Shown one piece after another: positions 1-6,577 of a stretch of DNA of 10,606 bases (the stretch's first letter is position 1; the number at the start of each line of letters is the position of its first letter). A program made the translations under genes and the position numbers. Source of the DNA: a bacterium (GTDB lineage: Bacteria; Tectomicrobia; Entotheonellia; Entotheonellales; Entotheonellaceae); NCBI GenBank assembly GCA_027294925.1, contig JAPULM010000636.1, positions 1-10,606 on the forward strand, in the 5' to 3' direction. The notes under the pieces were generated by a model. The model was given only the letters and a program-made list of their open reading frames with translations, did no database searches and was not told the DNA's origin.

Positions 1-399
1 AATACTGGATTGTGTTTCAGTCAACGTCATATGAATCACCTCTGTAGACAAGTCTAAGGATGGTAGCCGATTCGTGTCCGCTCATTTGCGTCGGTATTGG
101 CACATCATAGCAGTCCTTTCGTCAAAGCGATAGCCCAGACAACGATGTAGAATATTTAATGCCCATGCCAATTTTCTACCTGAGACACACCTGCTGTCAG
201 CGTTGTTTCAAGCTGTATCCTAGCCCCTTAAATCATAGATTGTCATGCAGTGTCAAGTTTTCTGGAGATTCGCTACTTGTCAGCAAGGAAGGAAGGGCGC
301 ACAATAGGTTGACTTGCGGTAGCAAGTGCACACCATACAGGGGGCTGGCAGGCAGCCGGGCAGCTCCATGACATGACGAGAATTTCGAAAGGTGTACAT
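1..399. other. Non-coding or unassigned left end, upstream of the RidA gene
   Basis: I find no convincing gene here. The only open frame of note (159-371, +) gives a Cys/Arg-rich peptide with no recognisable family and no good ribosome binding site. Visible structure includes an imperfect dyad TAGAC-AA-GTCTA (45-56) and a perfect 6-bp hairpin ACTTGC-GGTA-GCAAGT (312-327). There is also a 5-bp hairpin GGCTG-GCAGG-CAGCC (343-357). A TTGACT at 309-314 could be a -35 element for the RidA gene, but no good -10 lies at the right distance. The two hairpins would sit in or near the 5' leader of that gene. Confidence 0.45.
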
Positions 400-792
400 A
401 TGCCGAGTGCAGAATATTTCAATCCCGCTAGCTTGTCAAAATCGAATGGTTACACGCAGGTTGTTAAGGTTGACCACACGGTCTATATTGCTGGACAAGT
501 CAGTATAACAGCGGACGGCAAGATCGTCGGGCAAGGGGACCCGGAAGCTCAAGTCAGGCAGGTATGGCACAACCTTGAAGCAGCAGTGCGCTCTGTCGGT
601 GGTAGCCGGCAAGATATTGTGAGGACAACGACCTATATCACCCATATTGATCATGCTGCTGCGGTTCGTAAGGTCAGAGATGAATTATTCCAGGCGGCAA
701 ATCCGCCCACCAGTACATTGCTGGTCATTTCTGCTCTGGCGCACCCAGATTTTATGGTTGAGATTGAGGCGATGGCAGTACTCAGTGGATAG
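400..792 (+). CDS. RidA/YjgF/YER057c/UK114 family protein (non-canonical active site)
   Basis: This 130-residue protein matches the usual size of the small trimeric RidA fold. The N-terminal half carries VYIAGQVSITADGKIVG (28-44). The C-terminal half carries PPTSTLLVISALAHPD followed by VEIEAMAV (102-127), the family's typical end. In classical RidA an Arg in a P-x-R-S motif binds the imine/enamine carboxylate; here the equivalent site reads P-P-T-S, so the Arg is replaced by Thr104, while Glu121 is kept. That points to one of the Rid subfamilies without the 2-aminoacrylate deaminase Arg, so I do not name a substrate. I chose ATG 400 because GAAAGGTG (387-394) sits six bases before it; an in-frame ATG at 373 lacks such a site. 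It stands alone and converges on the AsmA gene. Family assignment is firm, function is not. Confidence 0.9.
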   Translation: MPSAEYFNPASLSKSNGYTQVVKVDHTVYIAGQVSITADGKIVGQGDPEAQVRQVWHNLEAAVRSVGGSRQDIVRTTTYITHIDHAAAVRKVRDELFQAANPPTSTLLVISALAHPDFMVEIEAMAVLSG

Positions 793-801
793 GGGTGTGG
801 T

Positions 802-825
802 CTGCTGGGCCGATACTGCCAGCAG
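802..825. other. Hairpin between the convergent RidA and AsmA genes
   Basis: Perfect 7-bp arms CTGCTGG (802-808) and CCAGCAG (819-825) flank a 10-base loop in the 53-base gap between two convergent genes. The position suits a bidirectional transcription stop. Neither side has a T-tract, so an intrinsic terminator is not shown; it may only slow polymerase or protect mRNA ends. Confidence 0.3.
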
Positions 826-845
826 GTCGAGGCGCATATGACGCT

Positions 846-2942
846 TTAATCTCCGCTGTCCGTCTCCGTCTGATCGGCCTCCGGTGCAGCTTGTGAGCCG
901 AAAAGGTTGTTGAGCTTATTGCCAAAGCTCTTCAAGGTTTGGGTCGTTTTACTAAGCAAGTTTCGTTTCTGAGTCTGCTGCTTAGGCCGCGCAGTTTGTT
1001 GGGGCTGTTGGGCAGATTCGAGTGCCAGTAGACATGCATTGTCATCGCCGGCAGAGGTGCTAAGCAGTGCCGTTGCGATGCCGAGGGGGCCGAACAGGAC
1101 AATGCCGCCCACTGTCTTGCCCAGCAGCAACGCGGTTTGCCCCGGATCAATTGCAAGAGACGGGTTGGCAAGGGTTCCCCCTAGCTTGAATGGTTTTGCC
1201 AACTGACTGAGACTCAGGCTGATTTTGCCGCTTGGTTGGCTGCCAACGCCATCTTTGGGTGACGGCTTGAGCGAAAGATTGAGCCGTTCGGTTTTTAAAT
1301 CAATTGTTCCTGCCCCGATCACACTCATGTTGTTTGTGTCAAAGACAAGCGCGGTACTCTCCGCTATGCCGTCCCTGATGTTAAAGCGGGAGACGACGCA
1401 ATTGATCTGAGTATTGTCTTTGTCGTCCTTGAATGGATTAATCAGCCGTAATAGGCCGGCGCTAAGGTCGCTCCCTAGCAGCCCGATATAGCGATTATCA
1501 AGTTGCCCTTTACCCATGACAATGTTGGTCGACCCGTCAAGCTTGCTCATGATGGCTGCCAGCGAGGCGCCATGCCCCTTGATATCGATATCCGCATCCA
1601 GCAGACCTTCGACTTGATCGGTGATATCAAGTTCTTTAAGCATCCGTCCAAGGTCAAAGCGGGTAATCTGCATCACCACGGTTAGCGTCGCAGCATGGTT
1701 TGTGGGCCGCAGACTAAGATGACCGTCCAAGGTGCCACCGCCAAGCACGGCATGGATCGGTTTTATGGTCAGGCGGCCGTCCGTGATACGAGCATCAAAG
1801 CTCAAATTGTTCAACACCAAGCGAGGTAAGAACAGCTGTCCAATTTGCATTTTGATCGACGCTTCGATCGCTTGCAGCAGTTTGATGGGAAGGGGTTGGG
1901 CGGGGAAAACCTTTTCTTTCTTTCTTCCGGTGCGCCGAGCTTTTGTGATGAAGGGGCGTAAATCCAACTTGGCAGATGATAGATTGGCTGTCAATACAGG
2001 ACGTGGTTTGACCAGCTCAACGGTCAGGCTTCCATTTAAGGTGTGGGTGCCAAGCACCAGGGTGGCATTGTTGACCTGAAACGTTTTAGGGGCGCTGTCG
2101 ACAATCTGGCCGGAAAAGCGGAAAGGACCCTGCAGTGGGAGCGGCTTTTCGATTAAAGCGTCAAGACGCTTCAGGTCCTTTGCCTCAGCCGTCAGGTTGA
2201 GCTTGACGCCGCGCATTGCTAATGGGTCTTGTATAGCGCCATCGAGCCGGAGGGTTAATCCACTGATCTCGGTGCGCAACTGGATGGGCCAGGCGTTGTT
2301 GCGTTTGATCAGACTGATTAACGGTCCGAGCGTGCCGGAAGTTGTGAATCGTTGCTGGCGGTAGGTGCCTTGCAGTTCTACCCTAAGCGCCTGGTTGATG
2401 CCTGCTGTGGTTGCGCTGAGGCGATCTAGCCCAACCACATATGTGCGGTCCGAAGGCCCGTCTATGAAGGTCAAAGTGCCGTTTTCGATTTGCACATCAT
2501 TGACGCTTATCGCAGCCAGTTGGGTTTTGACCAACTGGCTGTCTTGCGGCTTCTCAAAGGCCAGATTGGATCGGCCCTGAGGGTCTAATTCGATCAGGAT
2601 TGAAGGTTCGATCAAGACCAGGCGTTTGATGTCGAGGATTCCGCGCAGCAAGGAGATAAGTCCGATTTGGACTTCAAGCCGTTTGACCTCGAGCAAGTTG
2701 GGATGCGTGCTCCAGGTGGCGTTTTGAAACCGAACTGTTTCTACCCTTAGGGTTGGCGTCATGCCCAGCTTTAGAGCGATGTCCCCTGCGAGGATGAGGT
2801 CGCGCCCGGTTGCATGTTTAGCCAACTGTATCATATAGGGCTTGAGGGCATTATAGTCGTAACGCGATAACATCACCCATAGCGCCATGCACATGAGCAG
2901 ACTCAGTACGGCGGTAACTGCTAGCATCCATTTCCAGCCCAC
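846..2942 (-). CDS. AsmA-family inner-membrane-anchored envelope protein
   Basis: This 698-residue protein has a short N-terminus, one hydrophobic helix (about residues 7-27) and then a long, mostly beta-strand periplasmic region. That is the layout of AsmA/TamB-like proteins implicated in outer-membrane lipid homeostasis and lipid transfer. The AsmA N-terminal part (about 30-130) includes TGRDLILAGDIALKLGMTP and a strand reading LRVETVRFQNATW. The typical C-terminal AsmA part runs from about 427 to 610 (DLGRMLKELDITDQVEGLLDA, then GTIDLKTERLNLSLKPSPKDG). Near 610-630 is a Gly/Leu-rich hydrophobic patch, followed by a Gln/Lys-rich low-complexity tail (about 640-665) and an acidic end. The start is GTG, preceded by AAGGGG at a normal distance; an internal ATG at codon 6 is the alternative. 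It is divergent from the dehydrogenase gene and convergent with RidA, so probably monocistronic. A link to hopanoid transport is only conceivable from the neighbourhood. Confidence 0.88.
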   Translation of the reverse strand: MGWKWMLAVTAVLSLLMCMALWVMLSRYDYNALKPYMIQLAKHATGRDLILAGDIALKLGMTPTLRVETVRFQNATWSTHPNLLEVKRLEVQIGLISLLRGILDIKRLVLIEPSILIELDPQGRSNLAFEKPQDSQLVKTQLAAISVNDVQIENGTLTFIDGPSDRTYVVGLDRLSATTAGINQALRVELQGTYRQQRFTTSGTLGPLISLIKRNNAWPIQLRTEISGLTLRLDGAIQDPLAMRGVKLNLTAEAKDLKRLDALIEKPLPLQGPFRFSGQIVDSAPKTFQVNNATLVLGTHTLNGSLTVELVKPRPVLTANLSSAKLDLRPFITKARRTGRKKEKVFPAQPLPIKLLQAIEASIKMQIGQLFLPRLVLNNLSFDARITDGRLTIKPIHAVLGGGTLDGHLSLRPTNHAATLTVVMQITRFDLGRMLKELDITDQVEGLLDADIDIKGHGASLAAIMSKLDGSTNIVMGKGQLDNRYIGLLGSDLSAGLLRLINPFKDDKDNTQINCVVSRFNIRDGIAESTALVFDTNNMSVIGAGTIDLKTERLNLSLKPSPKDGVGSQPSGKISLSLSQLAKPFKLGGTLANPSLAIDPGQTALLLGKTVGGIVLFGPLGIATALLSTSAGDDNACLLALESAQQPQQTARPKQQTQKRNLLSKTTQTLKSFGNKLNNLFGSQAAPEADQTETDSGD

Positions 2943-3234
2943 GGAGACCCCTTATTTCCGACCATTTCGTCTCATTTCAACGCATCTGATTGGCTAAGGC
3001 CCTATGCTGTTTAAGGTACCCAAGGCATGCGCGGGCGGCAAATTTTTCTTTGCTAATGACTCCGCCGAACTGGCAGGGCCCGCTGCTTCCATGTGCATCA
3101 CGTTCTGTCAATATTTTTTGATCGGCAAAAGAGGTATCTTGTCCATGCCGTCAGTGTTATGCTGCTAGCCATTACGTTGTTTCATTTTTAAAGGTGTGCG
3201 GTGAACGGTTGCAAGGTTTGACAAGGAGGCGCTT
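2943..3234. other. Divergent intergenic region (AsmA gene / hydroxyacid dehydrogenase gene)
   Basis: These 292 bases separate two divergently oriented genes and should hold both promoters. I do not see a pair of -35/-10 elements good enough to call on either strand. A T-rich stretch lies near 3110-3120, and TTGACA occurs on the minus strand at 3110-3105 without a matching -10. The only clear signal is the ribosome binding site AAGGAGG (3223-3229), five bases before the dehydrogenase ATG. Confidence 0.4.
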
Positions 3235-4188
3235 ATGGAGACAGTGGGATTCATCGGGCTGGGTAATATGGGTGGGGGTATGGCCGGCAACATTCAGAAG
3301 GCGGATTACCCGATGGTCGTCTGCGATATTCGTCAGCAGAGCGCTCAGCCGTTCGTCGATAAAGGGGCGCGCCTGGCCGCCACCCCCGCCGAAGTGGCCA
3401 GCCAGTGCGATGTCATCTTTACCTCACTGCCAGGGCCAAATGAAGTCGAGGCCGTTGCCATGGGAGCGCAAGGCGTTTTAGAGGGCATTAAGCCCGGCGC
3501 TGTCTATGTAGACCTCTCGACTAGCCGTCCCACGCTAATTCGTCAGATTGAACCCAAATTTCGCGACCAAGGCGCACATGTGTTAGATGCCCCGGTGAGC
3601 GGCGGTAAGAGTGGTGCGGCGTCGCGCAATTTGGCCGTCATGGTAGGGGGCGAAAGAGCCATATTTGAACGTATCAAACCGATTCTAGATGCGTTTGGCG
3701 ATAAGGTTTTCTACGCCGGTGGCATTGGCGCGGGAAGTGTCTGTAAGCTGGTGCATAACATGATTGGACACGGTGTTCGTCAGGCAATTGCTGAAGGCTT
3801 GACGCTAGGTGTCAAGGCCGGTGTTGAAGCTGAAGCCGTGTGGGAATGCGCCCGCCGGGGCGCTTTGGGCCGTATGTTGGGCTTGCATGTCAGTATTCCC
3901 CAGACTGTATTTCGCGGTGAGTATGAACCGGCGACCTTTGCCTTGGCCTTATCACGCAAAGACGTCGGCTTGGCTACAGAATTAGGGCGGGAGTTTAATG
4001 TTCCAATGCCAGTGGCCAACATGGTGGAGCAGATTGCCATCGAAGGGATGAATCGCGGCTGGGGCGATAAAGATAGTAGTGTGACGTTTATCTTACAGGA
4101 AGAAGCTGCTGGGGTTGAGGTGCGTGCGCCTCACGTTGACCCAGTCAAAGCCGGAAAATTTATTTCAACCCATCCTGAGGTGTCATAA
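3235..4188 (+). CDS. NAD(P)-dependent beta-hydroxyacid dehydrogenase (3-hydroxyisobutyrate dehydrogenase family)
   Basis: This 317-residue oxidoreductase is close to the roughly 290-300 residues usual for the family. The N-terminal Rossmann fold shows GLGNMGGGMA (8-17, with G8, G10, G13). Asp31 at the end of the second strand suggests NAD rather than NADP (inference). The substrate-binding motif DAPVSGG is at 118-124. The catalytic motif G-x-G-x-x-x-K-L-x-x-N is at 165-175, giving Lys171 and Asn175. The C-terminal all-helical domain follows, with a slightly extended tail. Members reversibly oxidise 3-hydroxyacids such as 3-hydroxyisobutyrate, tartronate semialdehyde derivatives or 4-hydroxybutyrate; the sequence alone does not settle the substrate. 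The start is set by AAGGAGG at 3223-3229. No partner genes of valine or glyoxylate metabolism lie beside it, so the pathway is unassigned. It appears to be transcribed alone. Confidence 0.92.
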   Translation: METVGFIGLGNMGGGMAGNIQKADYPMVVCDIRQQSAQPFVDKGARLAATPAEVASQCDVIFTSLPGPNEVEAVAMGAQGVLEGIKPGAVYVDLSTSRPTLIRQIEPKFRDQGAHVLDAPVSGGKSGAASRNLAVMVGGERAIFERIKPILDAFGDKVFYAGGIGAGSVCKLVHNMIGHGVRQAIAEGLTLGVKAGVEAEAVWECARRGALGRMLGLHVSIPQTVFRGEYEPATFALALSRKDVGLATELGREFNVPMPVANMVEQIAIEGMNRGWGDKDSSVTFILQEEAAGVEVRAPHVDPVKAGKFISTHPEVS

Positions 4189-4247
4189 TGTTTCTTGGTC
4201 GCTAAGTCAGTTTACCAAACGCCGCTGCTTAGACCTCGAACGAGAAA

Positions 4248-4263
4248 GGGGCCAAGAGGCCCC
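4248..4263. other. GC-rich hairpin after the dehydrogenase gene
   Basis: GGGGCC (4248-4253) and GGCCCC (4258-4263) pair perfectly around an AAGA tetraloop, 60 bases after the dehydrogenase stop. No T-run follows on the plus strand, so an intrinsic terminator for that gene is only possible. On the minus strand the stem is followed by a short TTTCT, which could give a backup stop for the ferritin-like gene. Confidence 0.35.
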
Positions 4264-4310
4264 AGATGGATGGGTCCGACATTAAAAGATGCTTTCTGCG
4301 CTATAAAATA

Positions 4311-4350
4311 AAGCAGCCCGCATACATCCAGTTGATCTATGCGGGCTGTT
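4311..4350 (-). terminator. Intrinsic terminator of the ferritin-like gene
   Basis: The arms CAGCCCGCATA (4314-4324) and TATGCGGGCTG (4338-4348) form a perfect 11-bp stem with a 13-base loop. Read on the minus strand, the stem starts about 20 bases after the ferritin-like stop codon and is followed by CTTTATTTTAT, a good U-rich tract. The plus-strand side lacks T's, so the terminator acts mainly leftward. Confidence 0.8.
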
Positions 4351-4367
4351 AAGGGATTGACGAAGTG

Positions 4368-5363
4368 CTACGCCATGGCAAGGGCTTCAATTTCTTCAAG
4401 GGGTGCATCTTCGTATTTTAGCAAACCAAGTTGTGCGTAATGCGGTCGCATCCGCTCACTGAGCATACCAATCGTCTTCAGCGCCGCCGTCACTCGGGTA
4501 AAGGCGGAAAGCTGTGCTTGACTGTGGCGGGCTGCTTCTCGCATGGCGTTTAGGCAATCGTCAACGGGTAACCCCATGCTCTCCCAGGCCTCTTTTGGAT
4601 AGGTACGGCCGCGCATAATTTGGCAGACTTCAAAGGCGAAGTCTTCACGCTCAGTGCGTTCTGCCTCTGTCATTTGTTCGGCATAGAAGTCTCGTAAGGA
4701 CAAGACGCCAAATGCAAAATGACGTGCTTCATCCTTCCGCACTAAGCGTCGCAAGTCCCGCAGTAAATGCGCTTGAGCGCCCTGGTACATGCGGGTGAAC
4801 AAGCCCATTGCCAGACCTTCCAGGATGACCTGTAGACCGAGATATTTGAGATCCCAACGGGACTCACTCAAAATCGTTTCAAAGATGCCACGCGTTGTAT
4901 CAGATAGGGGGTAGTGGTGTTCAAGTTTCTCATTCAGGTAGCGGTAAAACACTTCAGCGTGACGGGCTTCATCCATAACCTGAGTGGAGCCGTATAACTT
5001 AGCGTCAATCCACGGGACGGCTGCTGTGAGTTGCCCGGCGACGAAAATCGCCAGTTGTTCGCCGTGTAGAAATTGGCTGAGGTTCCAAGCGAGGGTCTCA
5101 TAGCGTAAGCGGGTTTGTTCTTGCGGGGTCATCCGGCGCCAAATGTCGGAATCTCGCAGGAGTGCAACATTGGGATTGAGGTCATCATCAAGGATCAGCG
5201 ATTCAGGGTCGACGTCCTGCGTCCAATCGAGGTGCGTGGTGGCATTCCACTGTTCCTTTTTCGCTTTTTCGTACAGTGCCCGCAGTTCGACACGTTCGAC
5301 ATCGTAGTTCCAGGTCATCACGGAATCCATCGTGCTGGAGACTGTCCATTGTCCACTACTCAT
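4368..5363 (-). CDS. Ferritin-like/R2-like diiron protein, function unknown
   Basis: The 331-residue, mainly helical protein carries the full set of class I diiron ligands: Glu102 (in FLHGEQLA), E-A-R-H with Glu132 and His135, Glu182 (in ILEGLAMG), and a second E-A-R-H with Glu212 and His215. This spacing is typical of ferritin-like oxidases and oxygenases such as the ribonucleotide reductase R2, acyl-ACP desaturase and AurF-like groups; a full-length desaturase or R2 signature was not recognised. The first 65 residues hold a Trp/Asp-rich segment (W39, W47, then DVDPE) that I have seen described in no characterised enzyme. There is no signal peptide or membrane helix, so it should be cytosolic. 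The start is supported by AGGAGGT at 5372-5378, eight bases upstream. It has its own promoter, a probable operator and a terminator. Likely an O2-using oxidase or hydroxylase; the substrate is unknown, and a lipid or hopanoid role is only a guess from location. Confidence 0.85.
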   Translation of the reverse strand: MSSGQWTVSSTMDSVMTWNYDVERVELRALYEKAKKEQWNATTHLDWTQDVDPESLILDDDLNPNVALLRDSDIWRRMTPQEQTRLRYETLAWNLSQFLHGEQLAIFVAGQLTAAVPWIDAKLYGSTQVMDEARHAEVFYRYLNEKLEHHYPLSDTTRGIFETILSESRWDLKYLGLQVILEGLAMGLFTRMYQGAQAHLLRDLRRLVRKDEARHFAFGVLSLRDFYAEQMTEAERTEREDFAFEVCQIMRGRTYPKEAWESMGLPVDDCLNAMREAARHSQAQLSAFTRVTAALKTIGMLSERMRPHYAQLGLLKYEDAPLEEIEALAMA

Positions 5364-5371
5364 AGGTCGCC

Positions 5372-5378
5372 ACCTCCT
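5372..5378 (-). promoter_or_regulatory. Strong ribosome binding site of the ferritin-like gene
   Basis: AGGAGGT on the minus strand lies eight bases before the ATG at 5363. It is close to a perfect Shine-Dalgarno match, which fixes the start and suggests efficient translation once the promoter is active. Confidence 0.85.
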
Positions 5379-5427
5379 ATATCGAAATGATTATCGTACG
5401 TATAACGCGCCGCCGCTTGTCTTTTTG

Positions 5428-5455
5428 TTAATCAACCTATCGGTTGATAGATTAA
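5428..5455. promoter_or_regulatory. Palindromic operator, TetR-family-like, over the ferritin-like promoter
   Basis: Two nested dyads overlap here. ATCAACC (5431-5437) pairs with GGTTGAT (5442-5448), and CTATC (5437-5441) pairs with GATAG (5446-5450). Outer arms TTAATC (5428-5433) and GATTAA (5450-5455) add a third level. Overlapping dyads of this size with a CGGTT core resemble operators of TetR-family repressors. The repeat covers the predicted -10 and start region of the ferritin-like gene, where a bound repressor would block transcription. No regulator gene lies in the window, so the family call is inference. Confidence 0.6.
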
Positions 5456-5476
5456 TATGTTTTATCTAAATGTCAA
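5449..5476 (-). promoter_or_regulatory. Sigma-70-type promoter of the ferritin-like gene
   Basis: On the minus strand a consensus TTGACA (5476-5471) is followed after 16 bases by TAATCT (5454-5449). Transcription would start near 5442, giving a leader of about 80 bases before the ATG. The -35 is perfect and the -10 weak, which fits a promoter that is regulated through the overlapping palindrome. Confidence 0.55.
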
Positions 5477-5535
5477 GAGAATTTCATCATGTTAGGCAGG
5501 AAATATTGTGCAGCCCGGGTGTGGATAGCGCCAGA

Positions 5536-6564
5536 TCAAGGTCGAATTGCGACTTTCAAGGCTTGCCGGTTGAGCATTAAGTCAAAGGCATTGTGGAGCT
5601 CAGCAAGCGGCAGGGTTTGAGTAATCAGGGGAGCGCCAGGGATAATATGGTCAGCTAGGAGATCGAGTGCCAAGCGCACATGGTAGGGGGTATTGTGGAA
5701 GACACCTTGCAGATTGAGCTGATCATAATGAATGGCATGGGTGTCAAGACGAACGGTCGTGTCACTAGGGCAGCCGCCGTAAAAAATTGCCTGGCCACCT
5801 TTACGCACCATGCGCACCGTATGTTCCCATACCTCCGCTTTGCCAACTGCCTCGATGGCAAGGTCGGCGCCGCGCCGACCTTCGGTTAGATCGCGGACAG
5901 CCTCGGCCTGGTCTGCAACAGCAGCATAATTGACAACCGTATCGACACCGAACTGTTTGGCGAGGGTCAAACGCTGTGGCGTGCGGCCGCACAAAATGAC
6001 CCGTGCACCACGCCAGGCGGCGACCGCGGCTAGCATCAGACCGCTTGCTCCATCACCATTTACCACGACCGTTTCACCGGGCTGCAAGGCGGATTGGTCA
6101 AGGCAGTGCAAGACGCAGGCCAGGGGCTCTGTTAAACAGGCGACGGCAAACGGCAGAGCATCCGGCACTGCGATTAGATTGGTGCAAACAATGCGATGCG
6201 GAATGGCGATATATTCGGCATAAGCGCCATTGATAAACATCAGGTCATCGCATAGATTCGATAAATTGCGCCGACAGTAGTAACATTGAAGACAAGGGGC
6301 TGAGTTGTTGGCGACGACCCGCATGCCTTCACGAAAGCCGGTAACTTGGTGGCCTACGGCCGCCACCATACCACTAAATTCGTGACCAAAAACAGACGGG
6401 GGTGTAATCATACGAGCGTGCCCGCCACGTAAAAAAACTTTCAGATCGGTACCGCAAGTGGTGGCGGTGTCAATCTTGACCAGAACTTCGTCAGCCTCTA
6501 TCTGAGGTCGGGGAATATTTTCAAGGCTAACTTGCTGGGGACCGTACAACAAAGCGGCTAGCAT
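5536..6564 (-). CDS. Zinc-dependent medium-chain alcohol dehydrogenase (MDR family)
   Basis: This 342-residue protein has the complete MDR plan. The catalytic zinc ligands are Cys37 (CGTD), His61-Glu62 (GHE) and Glu146 (TEPLAC). The structural zinc site is Cys91, Cys94, Cys97 and Cys105. The Rossmann motif GDGASG is at 170-175. The end of the second cofactor strand reads GRT (193-195) with no acidic residue, which may favour NADP(H) (inference). It would interconvert an alcohol or polyol and a carbonyl compound in the cytosol. AGGAG (6569-6573) lies four bases before the ATG, inside the 13-base gap after the HpnD-type gene, so the two are very probably co-transcribed. That suggests a substrate in isoprenoid or hopanoid side-chain metabolism, though a sorbitol/threonine dehydrogenase-like activity cannot be excluded. 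No T-tract hairpin is visible downstream. Confidence 0.9.
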   Translation of the reverse strand: MLAALLYGPQQVSLENIPRPQIEADEVLVKIDTATTCGTDLKVFLRGGHARMITPPSVFGHEFSGMVAAVGHQVTGFREGMRVVANNSAPCLQCYYCRRNLSNLCDDLMFINGAYAEYIAIPHRIVCTNLIAVPDALPFAVACLTEPLACVLHCLDQSALQPGETVVVNGDGASGLMLAAVAAWRGARVILCGRTPQRLTLAKQFGVDTVVNYAAVADQAEAVRDLTEGRRGADLAIEAVGKAEVWEHTVRMVRKGGQAIFYGGCPSDTTVRLDTHAIHYDQLNLQGVFHNTPYHVRLALDLLADHIIPGAPLITQTLPLAELHNAFDLMLNRQALKVAIRP

Positions 6565-6577
6565 GAGGCTCCTAACT

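Noticed and set aside
159..371. Open frame of 70 codons upstream of the RidA gene
   Set aside because: No ribosome binding site, a Cys/Arg-rich product without a family, and no sign of coding bias.
373..399. Nine-codon N-terminal extension of the RidA gene from an earlier ATG
   Set aside because: The good ribosome binding site GAAAGGTG sits inside this stretch and serves the ATG at 400; the RidA fold also starts after it.
802..825. Hairpin after the RidA gene as an intrinsic terminator
   Set aside because: Stable stem but no T-tract on either strand; reported as a hairpin only.
3194..3481. Plus-strand 95-codon frame over the start of the hydroxyacid dehydrogenase
   Set aside because: It is a shifted-frame shadow; the dehydrogenase frame has the Rossmann motif and the Shine-Dalgarno site.
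5115..5390. Plus-strand frame opposite the N-terminus of the ferritin-like gene
   Set aside because: Antisense shadow, with no ribosome binding site or recognisable domain; it also crosses the strong RBS of the minus-strand gene.
5801..6233. Several 60-100 codon frames overlapping the zinc dehydrogenase
   Set aside because: All lie inside the dehydrogenase gene, which has complete zinc and cofactor motifs; their Arg/Pro-rich products are typical of shadows.
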